Source: an uncultured bacterium | GTDB lineage: Bacteria; Verrucomicrobiota; Kiritimatiellia; RFP12; UBA1067 | DNA: 20,811 nucleotides | NCBI GenBank assembly: GCA_946401765.1 | Contig: CAMIVJ010000005.1 | Span: 1 to 20,811 of the forward strand | Direction of reading: 5' to 3' | Shown: piece by piece, positions 8,409-14,697 of the stretch | How positions within the stretch are numbered: position 1 is the stretch's first letter | Layout: every line of letters starts with the position of its first letter | The notes under the pieces: model-generated | What the model was told of the DNA's origin: nothing | The model's input: the letters and a program-made list of their open reading frames with translations, nothing else | The model's database searches: none | Translations under genes and position numbers: made by a program

Positions 8409-8439
8409 TTGGCACAAGAATGCTGATTTTTGGTATAAT
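8409..8439 (+). promoter_or_regulatory. Sigma-70 promoter with extended -10, immediately before the DUF4838 gene
   Basis: The -10 is a perfect TATAAT (8434-8439) preceded by TGG, giving the extended -10 form TGnTATAAT. A -35-like TTGGCA lies at 8409-8414 with a 19-base spacer, which an extended -10 tolerates. The ATG begins 9 bases after the end of the -10, so transcription would begin at or next to the start codon. Confidence 0.75.
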
Positions 8440-8447
8440 GTCTGCCG

Positions 8448-10787
8448 ATGAAAAAGACAAACTGCAAAACCGTTTTGATGGTGGCGGCCATAGCCGCGGG
8501 CGTGGCGTTCGGCGCCTCGCCGCTTGAGATAGCCGTGCGCGGGAAAGCGCCGGCATATACAATCGTGGTGCCGGAGAAGGCAAGTCCCGTTGAAAAGTAC
8601 GCTGCAGAGGAGCTGCAGAGCTTTCTCGAGAAGGTGGCGGGCGTCAAGCTGCCCGTGGCAACCGACGCGGCGCCGCTTCCGCCGAAGGCGATTCTCGTGG
8701 GCGAGACGAAGCATTCGCTTGCGATGCTCGGCGGCGCGTTCGACCCGAAGACGCTCGGCGAGGATGGATTCCGCCTCGCTTCGCGCGCGCCGCATGTCGT
8801 GGCATACGGCTCGGCAAAACGCGGCGCGCTGTACGCGGCATACGAGATACTCGAGACGTACGCCGGATGCAGATGGTACGCCTCGTGGCACAGCGTGATC
8901 CCGAAGAAGGACCGCGTGGCGCTGCCCGGCGATCTCGACGACGTGCAGATACCGGCCTTCGCCATGCGCGAGCCGTTCTGGTGGGACGTGCTGCAGAACG
9001 GCGACTTCGCCGCGCGCCTTCGCGTGAACAGCCGCACCTGGCGGCAGAACGAGGCGAAGTACGGCGGAAACTCGTTTCGCTTCGGCGGCGGCCTAGGCAG
9101 CTGCCACACGTTCAACGCTCTTCTGCCGCCCGACAAGTACTTCGAGTCGCATCCAGAGTACTTCAGCATGGTGAAGGGAAAGCGACTCAACGGACGCACC
9201 CAGCTTTGCCTGACGAACCCCGACGTGCTGCGCATAGTGACCTCGAACGTCCTCGAGCGCATCCGCAAAGACCCCGGCGCGAAGTTCTACGGCGTGAGCC
9301 AGAACGACTGGTACAACTACTGCGAATGTCCGTCTTGCGCGGCGGTGGACGCCGAGGAGGAGAGCCACGCGGGCACGATGATACGCTTCGTGAACGCGGT
9401 AGCCGAGGCCGTGGAGAAGGAGTTCCCCGACGTGATAATCGAGACGCTCGCCTACCAGTACACGCGCAAGCCGCCGAAGAAGACGCGCCTCAGGCACAAC
9501 GTGGTGCCGTGCCTCTGCACGATCGAGTGCGACTTCGCGCAGTCGATCGACAAGAGTCCGTTCCGGCAGAACATCTCCTTCCGTGACGACATACGCCGCT
9601 GGGCGGCGCAGACGGACCAGCTCTATGTGTGGGACTACACCACCGACTTCGCCAACTACTCCATGCCTTTCCCCAACGTTTACGCGCTGCAGGGCAACGT
9701 GAAGTTCTTCCGCGACAACAACGTGAAGGAGCTTTTCGAGCAGGGCGCCTACCAGGGCCGCCACGGCGACTTCGCCGAGCTGAAGGCCTGGCTGCTCGCC
9801 AAGTGGATGTGGAATCCTGAACTTCCGATGAAGCAGCTTCTCGACGATTTCTTCGCTGGCTACTACGGCAAGGCCGCGCCGTTTGTTCGCGACTACTTCG
9901 AGACCATACACAAGATGCAGATCGCCCGCTCGTCCTCGCCGGAGAGGCCGCTCAGGATATTCGACTCCGTGGCGAATTCGGTCCTCACCGACGCTTTCCT
10001 CGATTCGGCGGCCAGTTGCTGGCAGCAGGCCATAGACGCCGTGAAGGACGACCCCGCCACCTCGTACAACGTGCGCATGGCGGCGTTCTCGTTCGACTAT
10101 CTGCGCCTGGAGCGCATGCGCGGCAATGTCGGGAAGGTGCTGATCCTCGCGCGGAAATCCTTGGCAAACGACGAATTGGCCAAGGTGCAGGCGCTTGCGA
10201 AGTCGCTGCTCGCGCGCATGGACGAGGCGAAGGACATCCGCCTCGCCGAAGGCCACGACCGTCACAACCGCATCCGCGAGGAGTGGCGCGAGCTTGTGGC
10301 GCGCAAGCCGTTTGACGTAAAGGTGGAATCGTCCGGCGAAGTTGAGGAGCGCGACATATTCATCGTCAGAAGGGGAACGTGGGGCGACTACGTGGATGAT
10401 CCGAAGGCTTCGGACGGCAAGGCGCTGAAGCTCTTCAACACGCACTTCGAATGGTGTTCCTCGTTGGCCATGCGCAAGGTGGAGTTCGAGCCGGGCACGA
10501 AATACCAGGTGCGCGCGCGCGTTCGCGTGGAGAAGCTGCGCGACGGCGGAGAGGCGTTCTGGGCTGGCGTGTACGACCCTGTCGAGAAAAAGAGCCTTGG
10601 CGGCATCCAGCCGCGCACCGACGCGGTGAAGGACTCTGAATACGCCTGGTACGACGTCTGCACCTGGACGCCGCGCGAGGACGGCAAGGAGTACTTCTGG
10701 ATTGGTCCCGGCCGCTTCGGCAAAGACGGCAAAAGCAGCGTCAAGGCCGTCTATCTTGACAAAATCGAGCTTTCTCCTGCCAGATAG
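8448..10787 (+). CDS. Secreted DUF4838-family glycoside-hydrolase-like protein (GH163-related)
   Basis: 779 residues. A signal peptide begins at the first codon (MKKTNCKTVLMVAAIAAGVAFGAS), which fixes the start. Residues ~25-135 resemble the alpha/beta N-terminal domain found before several glycosidases (SPVEKYAAEELQSFLEKVAGVKLPV, AKRGALYAAYEILE). The DUF4838 core spans ~150-480, with YGVSQNDWYNYCECPSC near residues 281-297 and conserved aromatics such as LYVWDYTTDF. Residues ~615-779 look like a beta jelly-roll carbohydrate-binding module. DUF4838 proteins include the founding GH163 enzyme of Bacteroides, an endo-beta-N-acetylglucosaminidase acting on N-glycans; the substrate here is inferred only from family. 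No ribosome-binding site precedes the ATG and the promoter is adjacent, so translation is probably leaderless. It has its own promoter and sits between surface-protein and housekeeping genes. Confidence 0.88.
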   Translation: MKKTNCKTVLMVAAIAAGVAFGASPLEIAVRGKAPAYTIVVPEKASPVEKYAAEELQSFLEKVAGVKLPVATDAAPLPPKAILVGETKHSLAMLGGAFDPKTLGEDGFRLASRAPHVVAYGSAKRGALYAAYEILETYAGCRWYASWHSVIPKKDRVALPGDLDDVQIPAFAMREPFWWDVLQNGDFAARLRVNSRTWRQNEAKYGGNSFRFGGGLGSCHTFNALLPPDKYFESHPEYFSMVKGKRLNGRTQLCLTNPDVLRIVTSNVLERIRKDPGAKFYGVSQNDWYNYCECPSCAAVDAEEESHAGTMIRFVNAVAEAVEKEFPDVIIETLAYQYTRKPPKKTRLRHNVVPCLCTIECDFAQSIDKSPFRQNISFRDDIRRWAAQTDQLYVWDYTTDFANYSMPFPNVYALQGNVKFFRDNNVKELFEQGAYQGRHGDFAELKAWLLAKWMWNPELPMKQLLDDFFAGYYGKAAPFVRDYFETIHKMQIARSSSPERPLRIFDSVANSVLTDAFLDSAASCWQQAIDAVKDDPATSYNVRMAAFSFDYLRLERMRGNVGKVLILARKSLANDELAKVQALAKSLLARMDEAKDIRLAEGHDRHNRIREEWRELVARKPFDVKVESSGEVEERDIFIVRRGTWGDYVDDPKASDGKALKLFNTHFEWCSSLAMRKVEFEPGTKYQVRARVRVEKLRDGGEAFWAGVYDPVEKKSLGGIQPRTDAVKDSEYAWYDVCTWTPREDGKEYFWIGPGRFGKDGKSSVKAVYLDKIELSPAR

Positions 10788-10815
10788 CCCCAGTCTCATC
10801 CCCGTTCCCCTGCCA

Positions 10816-10842
10816 ACTATTCACTATTCACTATTCGTTATT
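10816..10842 (-). repeat. Intergenic heptamer tandem array, ACTATTC type
   Basis: Three exact ACTATTC units (10816-10836) are followed by a degenerate GTTATTA; a degenerate flank (10798-10815) contains GTTCCCC. On the minus strand this reads GAATAGT repeated, then GGGGAACGGGG, the same GAAYRGK unit family found inside the surface-protein genes at 1210 and 6460. It lies between the DUF4838 stop and the rpmE promoter. Confidence 0.75.
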
Positions 10843-10856
10843 AATTTCTCAATTTT

Positions 10857-10875
10857 CCCCCTTGCCCGGAGGGGG
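10857..10875 (+). terminator. Short GC hairpin overlapping the rpmE -35 region
   Basis: CCCCCT (10857-10862) and AGGGGG (10870-10875) pair around a 7-base loop, 70 bases past the DUF4838 stop. No U-tract follows. The stem overlaps the -35 of the rpmE promoter, so it may end upstream transcription before rpmE; evidence is weak. Confidence 0.3.
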
Positions 10876-10890
10876 CGGATTTAGTATAAT
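10862..10890 (+). promoter_or_regulatory. Sigma-70 promoter of rpmE
   Basis: TTGCCC (10862-10867), a 17-base spacer, then a perfect TATAAT (10885-10890). The ATG at 10923 follows a ribosome-binding site GGAAAGG at 10908-10914, leaving a short ordinary leader of roughly 25-30 bases. Confidence 0.75.
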
Positions 10891-10922
10891 ATACATCTGA
10901 TTTTTTTGGAAAGGCCAGAGAC

Positions 10923-11129
10923 ATGAAAGAAGGAATACATCCCAAGTACGGCGACGCCACCATCACGTGCGCGTGCGGCAACGTCATTCACACGCGCTCC
11001 ACGAAGCCGGAGATGCAGGTGAACACCTGCTCCGCCTGCCACCCGTATTACACGGGCCAGAAGACGATGGTCGATACCGAAGGCCGCGTCGACATGTTCA
11101 AGAAGCGCTACGCCAAGTTCGCGAAGTAA
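10923..11129 (+). CDS. rpmE: Large-subunit ribosomal protein bL31, zinc-binding form
   Basis: 68 residues, full length for bL31. It begins MKEGIHPKYGDATITCACGN and contains the bL31 signature around VNTCSACHPYYTGQ. Cys16, Cys18, Cys36 and Cys39 make the zinc-ribbon ligands of the C+ type, so under zinc limitation it may be swapped for a C- paralogue elsewhere; none is in this window. It binds the 50S central protuberance and bridges the subunits. The ribosome-binding site GGAAAGG precedes the ATG by 8 bases. prfA follows 97 bases downstream, a gene order seen in many bacteria. Confidence 0.96.
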   Translation: MKEGIHPKYGDATITCACGNVIHTRSTKPEMQVNTCSACHPYYTGQKTMVDTEGRVDMFKKRYAKFAK

Positions 11130-11174
11130 GGCGTTTCGAGGAGGCATGCGTCAGGAGCGACGGCGGGCACCTTC

Positions 11175-11202
11175 AGCGTGTTCGGCCGCGCTCTTGTTTT
11201 TT
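11175..11202 (+). terminator. Intrinsic terminator or attenuator between rpmE and prfA
   Basis: The stem AGCGTG (11175-11180) pairs with CGCGCT (11187-11192), including one G-U pair, around TTCGGC. It is followed by CTTGTTTTTT (11193-11202). It ends only 24 bases before the prfA ATG with no room for a new promoter in between, so it would partly limit prfA read-through rather than fully separate the genes. Confidence 0.5.
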
Positions 11203-11226
11203 GAGGCATGCCCATGGTGAGGGATC

Positions 11227-12309
11227 ATGGTCGAGAAGAGCCAGATTAAGGGAGTGCTGGATCGCCTGAGCGCCGTTGAGGCGGCGATGGGCGACCCGGC
11301 GGTGCTTGCCGACGCAAAGCGCTACCGCGAGACGGTGCGCGAGCACACTGCGCTTAGGAAGCTCGAGGCGGCGGCGAAGCGCTACTTCAAGCTGCTCGAC
11401 GACATCGAGGGAAACGAGTCCCTGCTTGAAGATCCAGACTTTGCCGAGGAGGCGAAGAGCGAAATCGAGCGGCTGAAGGCGGAGGTGCCTGCTGCCGAGC
11501 GTGCGGTGCTGGCAGGCCTACTTCCTCCAGATCCCCTTGAAGGACGCAACGCCGTCTTCGAAGTGCGCGCCGGAACTGGCGGAGACGAGGCGGCGCTCTT
11601 CGCAGGCGATCTGTTCCGCATGTACTCTCGCTACTGCGAGACGAAGGGCTGGAAGGTTCATGTGATGAGCGCCTCGCAGACTTCTCTCGACGGCTACAAG
11701 GAAGTTCTCTTCACCGTCGAAGGCGAAGGCGCGTACGGTACATTTCGTTTCGAAAGCGGCGGACATCGCGTGCAGCGCGTGCCGGTGACCGAAGCCCAGG
11801 GCCGCATCCACACCTCTGCCGCCACGGTGATCGTGTTCCCCGAGGCGGACGAGACCGACGACGACATTGAAATTCCCGAGAAGGACCTCCGCATCGACAT
11901 CTTCTGCGCAGGCGGTCATGGCGGCCAGGGCGTGAACACCACCTACTCCGCAATCCGCATGACCCACCTGCCCACAGGCCTTGTCGCCCAGTGCCAGGAC
12001 GAGCGTAGCCAGCAGCGCAACAAGGAAAAGTGCCTCGCCACCCTCAAGGCGCGCATCCTCGACCAGCGCCGCCGCGAGGAAGAGGCCAAGGCCGGCGCTT
12101 CACGCCTCTCCCTGCGCGGCAGCGGCGACCGCTCGGAACGTATCCGCACATACAACTTCCCCCAGAATCGCCTTACCGACCACCGCGTGGATCTCACGCT
12201 GTATTCTCTAGACCGCATCGTCGAAGGCGATCTTGATCCCGTACTTTCCGCCCTCCACGAAAAAGACCTCACCGACCGCATATCCACGGCGCTCGGAAAG
12301 GCAAGTTGA
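11227..12309 (+). CDS. prfA: Peptide chain release factor 1
   Basis: 360 residues, the usual RF1 length. RF1 recognises UAA and UAG at the ribosomal A site and triggers release of the finished peptide. The codon-reading tripeptide is P186-V187-T188 (P-x-T class, so RF1 rather than the SPF of RF2), within RVQRVPVTEAQGRIHTSA. The catalytic GGQ is at 232-234. The surroundings are unusual: GGHGGQGVNTTYSAIRMTH has Gly where most RF1 proteins have His after GGQ, and Tyr where Asp is common before SAIR. A purine-rich TGAGGG lies 3 bases before the ATG, which is short spacing. The GGQ methyltransferase gene prmC, often next in line, is absent; small heat-shock genes follow instead. Confidence 0.96.
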   Translation: MVEKSQIKGVLDRLSAVEAAMGDPAVLADAKRYRETVREHTALRKLEAAAKRYFKLLDDIEGNESLLEDPDFAEEAKSEIERLKAEVPAAERAVLAGLLPPDPLEGRNAVFEVRAGTGGDEAALFAGDLFRMYSRYCETKGWKVHVMSASQTSLDGYKEVLFTVEGEGAYGTFRFESGGHRVQRVPVTEAQGRIHTSAATVIVFPEADETDDDIEIPEKDLRIDIFCAGGHGGQGVNTTYSAIRMTHLPTGLVAQCQDERSQQRNKEKCLATLKARILDQRRREEEAKAGASRLSLRGSGDRSERIRTYNFPQNRLTDHRVDLTLYSLDRIVEGDLDPVLSALHEKDLTDRISTALGKAS

Positions 12310-12318
12310 TCAATTTTG

Positions 12319-12362
12319 GTGTCACGATGGCACGTGGCACACCAGGGGTGACATGATGTCAC
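12319..12362 (+). promoter_or_regulatory. Tandem palindromic operator pair, likely sigma-54 activator sites
   Basis: Site B, GTGACAT-G-ATGTCAC (12348-12362), is a perfect 7-bp inverted repeat around one base. Site A, GTGTCACGATGGCAC (12319-12333), matches it at 12 of 15 positions. Their centres (12326 and 12355) lie about 95 and 66 bases upstream of the start predicted for the sigma-54 promoter at 12394-12410. Paired upstream palindromes are the usual layout for bacterial enhancer-binding proteins. No regulator gene for it is in the window. Confidence 0.7.
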
Positions 12363-12393
12363 ATAGTGGACGTGCGAAGGGGGCCTTATGGCA

Positions 12394-12410
12394 TTGGCAC
12401 GGGGATTGCT
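12394..12410 (+). promoter_or_regulatory. Sigma-54 (RpoN) -24/-12 promoter of the small heat-shock cluster
   Basis: TTGGCACGGGGATTGCT matches the sigma-54 consensus YTGGCACGrNNNTTGCW at every defined position. The invariant GG is at 12396-12397 and GC at 12408-12409, with exactly 10 bases between. Predicted transcription start is about 12421, about 30 bases before the first small heat-shock ATG. No sigma-70 -10 is evident nearby. Confidence 0.85.
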
Positions 12411-12450
12411 ACACAATGAGTGTTGGGAAAAAATGAAAGGAAGTTGCAAT

Positions 12451-12864
12451 ATGAACACACTCATGAACATCAATCCTTGGAGCATCCTGGACGAGCTCTT
12501 CGATGCTAACAGCCGCACGTTTCGTAATATGCAGGCGCGCGTTGCCGGGCGGTTTCCGCCTGTAAACGTCTATTTGGACGATCATGCGGTTATGGTGGAC
12601 GTTGAGCTGCCGGGACGTACGGCGAAGGACGTTTCGCTCTCTCTGGAGCCGCAGGCCGTTGTAATTGCCGACAAGCCGGCGATTTCGGCGGACGGCGAGC
12701 CCAAGAGCGCCGAGACGCCCGCGCCGAAGTGGTCGCGCCGTCTTGACCTGCCGTTCCGCGTGGACGCCGACAAGGCGAACGCAAAATTCGAAAACGGAAT
12801 CCTGCGCATCGTTCTGCCGAAGGCCGACGCGCCGGACGTGCGCCGCATCGCGATTGCGGGCTGA
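12451..12864 (+). CDS. Small heat-shock protein (Hsp20/alpha-crystallin), first of a pair
   Basis: 137 residues from ATG 12451, which is preceded by AAAGGAAG (12436-12443) at 7 bases. An earlier in-frame ATG at 12388 lies upstream of the sigma-54 promoter and is not used. The N-terminal arm (MNTLMNINPWSILDELFD) is followed by an alpha-crystallin domain from about residue 33, ending in the hallmark ENGILRIVLPKAD, then a C-terminal I-x-I motif (RRIAIAG). It is an ATP-independent holdase expected to bind unfolding proteins in the cytoplasm. A second Hsp20 gene follows after 45 bases, as with the E. coli IbpA/IbpB pair. Expression is expected to need sigma-54 and an activator. Confidence 0.93.
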   Translation: MNTLMNINPWSILDELFDANSRTFRNMQARVAGRFPPVNVYLDDHAVMVDVELPGRTAKDVSLSLEPQAVVIADKPAISADGEPKSAETPAPKWSRRLDLPFRVDADKANAKFENGILRIVLPKADAPDVRRIAIAG

Positions 12865-12909
12865 GGCGCATGACAGACAGAAAACTTAATACAGGAAGGA
12901 GCATAAGAC

Positions 12910-13245
12910 ATGAACGAACCTAAATACATTGTTCCGAGCGCGTCCATGAAGGAGCGTCCGGAGGATTTCGAACTGACGTTCGAGATTCCTGGCGTGGGCA
13001 AGGGCGAGACCGAGCTGCACGTGGAGAACCGCACGCTCGTGCTGAAGACGCATTCGACGTACCAGAACCCGGCCGGGTTCAAGGAGGTCGCTTGCGAGTT
13101 CGAGAGGCATGACTACGCGATCAGCGTGGATCTGCCGGAGACGGCGGATCCCGCCACCGTGGCGGCGTCGCTGGAGAACGGCATTCTGCGCGTGACGGTG
13201 AAGAAGCGTCCTGAGACCCAGGCGCGCAAGATCGAGATATCGTAA
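12910..13245 (+). CDS. Small heat-shock protein (Hsp20/alpha-crystallin), second of a pair
   Basis: 111 residues. A strong ribosome-binding site AGGAAGGAG lies about 8 bases before the ATG. The alpha-crystallin domain begins near residue 17 (EDFELTFEIPGVGKGETELHVENRTLVLK) and ends ASLENGILRVTVKKRPE, followed by a terminal I-x-I (RKIEIS). The N-terminal arm is short compared with the first protein. Because that arm usually drives large-oligomer assembly, the two may form mixed oligomers with different substrate ranges; this is inference. It shares the transcript with the upstream sHSP and the following CHR transporter. Confidence 0.92.
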   Translation: MNEPKYIVPSASMKERPEDFELTFEIPGVGKGETELHVENRTLVLKTHSTYQNPAGFKEVACEFERHDYAISVDLPETADPATVAASLENGILRVTVKKRPETQARKIEIS

Positions 13246-13260
13246 GGTCTGCGTGCCCGC

Positions 13261-14448
13261 GTGAAGCTGCTGAGGCTATTCTGGGAGTTTTTCAAGATCT
13301 CGCTCCTTGTAGTGGGCGGGGGATACGCCATCATCGTCGTGGCCGACGAGGTGTTCGGCCGGAAGCGGCGCATGTTGGCTGAAGGCGAGGTGCTGGAGCA
13401 TCTGCCGATCTTCCAGATGGTTCCCGGGCTGATAGCCGGCAACACGGCCATCTACGTGGGGCTGAAGATAGCGGGCCGGACGGGGGCGGCTGTGGCGCTT
13501 TTGGGCGCTGCGCTGCCCTCGTTTCTTATTTTCCTTGCGGTTTCGTGCGGATACTCGCTCCTGCCCGTCGAGAATTCCTATGTGGCGGGCGCGCTGATGG
13601 GCCTGCGCGCGGCGCTCACTGGCGTTGTGGTGGGCACGATCGTGAAGGGGTGGCGCTCGAGCGTGAAGGGGGCGTATGGATATGCCACTGTGGCGGCGGC
13701 GTGTCTATTGGTGTCGGCTCTTCGCTGGAACGTGGCCCTGGTGATGCTGCTTGCCATGTGCGCGGGAGTCGTGTGGAAGTTCTGCGGCGGCGCCACGCCT
13801 GCCGTGATGGCGGGTGGCGCGGGGGTGGCCGTTGAGCCGCTTTCGCGCCGTGCGCGCGTGTGGGCGGCGCTGGGCGGCGCGGCGGCGCTTGCGCTTGTGA
13901 CGTTTTTTCTTGGAACCGTGTTCTGGACCTTCGTGAAGTTCGGCTGCCTTGGCTTTGGCGGCGGGTTCGTGCTTGTGCCGCTCTATCTGCAGACTTTTGT
14001 GGGCGAAGCCGCGCAGCTGCTGCAGATTCCGGCGGAGGAGTTCTCGAACCTGATGGCCCTAACGCAGGCGACGCCTGGACCGGTGAGCGTGAACGCCGCA
14101 ACTTTCTTCGGGTACAGGATGGCCGGCGTCGCGGGGGCGGCGGTTGCCACGACCGCGCTTCTGCTGCCGTCGTATTTTCTGCTTACGGCCGCGTTGGCCG
14201 GGATTGAGCGGTGGAAGACGAGCCGCTTCGTGCAGGGGCTTCTGTGGGGCGTTAGGCCCGCCACGAACGCGCTGATGATACATGCCGCGATCGTGTTCGC
14301 CGGAATGAGCGTTTGGCATGGCGGCTTCCAGCCGTTCGCTTGCGCGCTTGCGGTCTTCGCGGCCGCTGCGCTTCTCACGCGCCGTCTCTCCGTGATGGTG
14401 ACGATATTCCTCTGCGCTGCGCTTGGCGCCGCCTTCGCCGCGTTCTAG
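13261..14448 (+). CDS. CHR-family membrane transporter, two-domain (chromate-transporter-like)
   Basis: 395 residues from a GTG start 15 bases after the preceding stop; a weak AGGT lies about 14 bases upstream, so translational coupling is likely. It is highly hydrophobic with about 10 membrane segments. The two halves are homologous. In the N-half, VVGGGYAIIVV and FQMVPGLIAGNTAIYVGLK; in the C-half, GFGGGFVLVPLYLQTFV and ALTQATPGPVSVNAATFFGYR. These match the GGG-x-PL and Q-x-TPGP-x-N-AT-x-G signatures of CHR domains, so this is a long-chain ChrA-type protein. Family members export chromate or take up related oxyanions; the substrate here is not shown by sequence. The N-half motif is degenerate (VPGLIA instead of TPGPIA). 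Its place behind two sHSPs suggests a stress-linked operon. Confidence 0.88.
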   Translation: MKLLRLFWEFFKISLLVVGGGYAIIVVADEVFGRKRRMLAEGEVLEHLPIFQMVPGLIAGNTAIYVGLKIAGRTGAAVALLGAALPSFLIFLAVSCGYSLLPVENSYVAGALMGLRAALTGVVVGTIVKGWRSSVKGAYGYATVAAACLLVSALRWNVALVMLLAMCAGVVWKFCGGATPAVMAGGAGVAVEPLSRRARVWAALGGAAALALVTFFLGTVFWTFVKFGCLGFGGGFVLVPLYLQTFVGEAAQLLQIPAEEFSNLMALTQATPGPVSVNAATFFGYRMAGVAGAAVATTALLLPSYFLLTAALAGIERWKTSRFVQGLLWGVRPATNALMIHAAIVFAGMSVWHGGFQPFACALAVFAAAALLTRRLSVMVTIFLCAALGAAFAAF

Positions 14449-14463
14449 GCGCTTGTAAATAGT

Positions 14464-14481
14464 AGGGAGCGTCCCCTCCCT
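14464..14481 (+). terminator. Weak hairpin after the CHR transporter gene
   Basis: AGGGAG (14464-14469) and CTCCCT (14476-14481) pair around a 6-base loop, 15 bases after the stop, with no U-tract. The sequence starts GTAGGGA and has a CGTCC loop, so it may instead be a decayed relative of the GTAG-headed REP elements. The rest of 14449-14697 holds the promoter and leader of the next gene and no ORF I would call. Confidence 0.3.
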
Positions 14482-14549
14482 TAAATGGGAAAACGGCACG
14501 GCGCGGTCAAGGAAGGGATTTTGGGAATATCTGAAAAATTGATTTCGCC

Positions 14550-14578
14550 TTGCCATGCCAAATGGGTTCTGCTATACT
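14550..14578 (+). promoter_or_regulatory. Sigma-70 promoter of the SLH/HEAT/PL4 gene
   Basis: TTGCCA (14550-14555), a 17-base spacer and TATACT (14573-14578). The predicted start near 14585 gives a leader of about 113 bases before ATG 14698. It rules out the longest-frame start at 14485, which lies upstream of the promoter. Confidence 0.72.
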
Positions 14579-14697
14579 CTTGGCGTTGTCCTCTTTGGAG
14601 TGTTTTTGAAGTTATGCGTTTTTTCAGGACGGGTGGCTTGAACCGCAGACGCTACGAAGAAGAGGTTTCTGAAAAGTCAGATTCCATGAGGTTGCCA

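Noticed and set aside
8409..8425. Sigma-54-like TTGGCAC...TGC upstream of the DUF4838 gene
   Set aside because: GG and GC are separated by 9 bases instead of the strict 10, and an excellent sigma-70 extended -10 lies just downstream.
9093..10799. Long minus-strand open frame (568 codons) opposite the DUF4838 gene, and similar ones opposite other genes (7004-8311, 18049-19692)
   Set aside because: Arg/His/Leu/Val-rich translations with no recognisable motif, fully antisense to genes with clear homology; shadows of high-GC codon use.
11142..11211. 9-bp direct repeat GAGGCATGC at 11142-11150 and 11203-11211 flanking the rpmE-prfA gap as insertion-site duplication
   Set aside because: Short repeat, no transposase or inverted ends between the copies; likely chance.
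14485..14697. N-terminal extension of the SLH/PL4 protein from ATG 14485
   Set aside because: The promoter at 14550-14578 falls inside it, and the signal peptide only begins at 14698.
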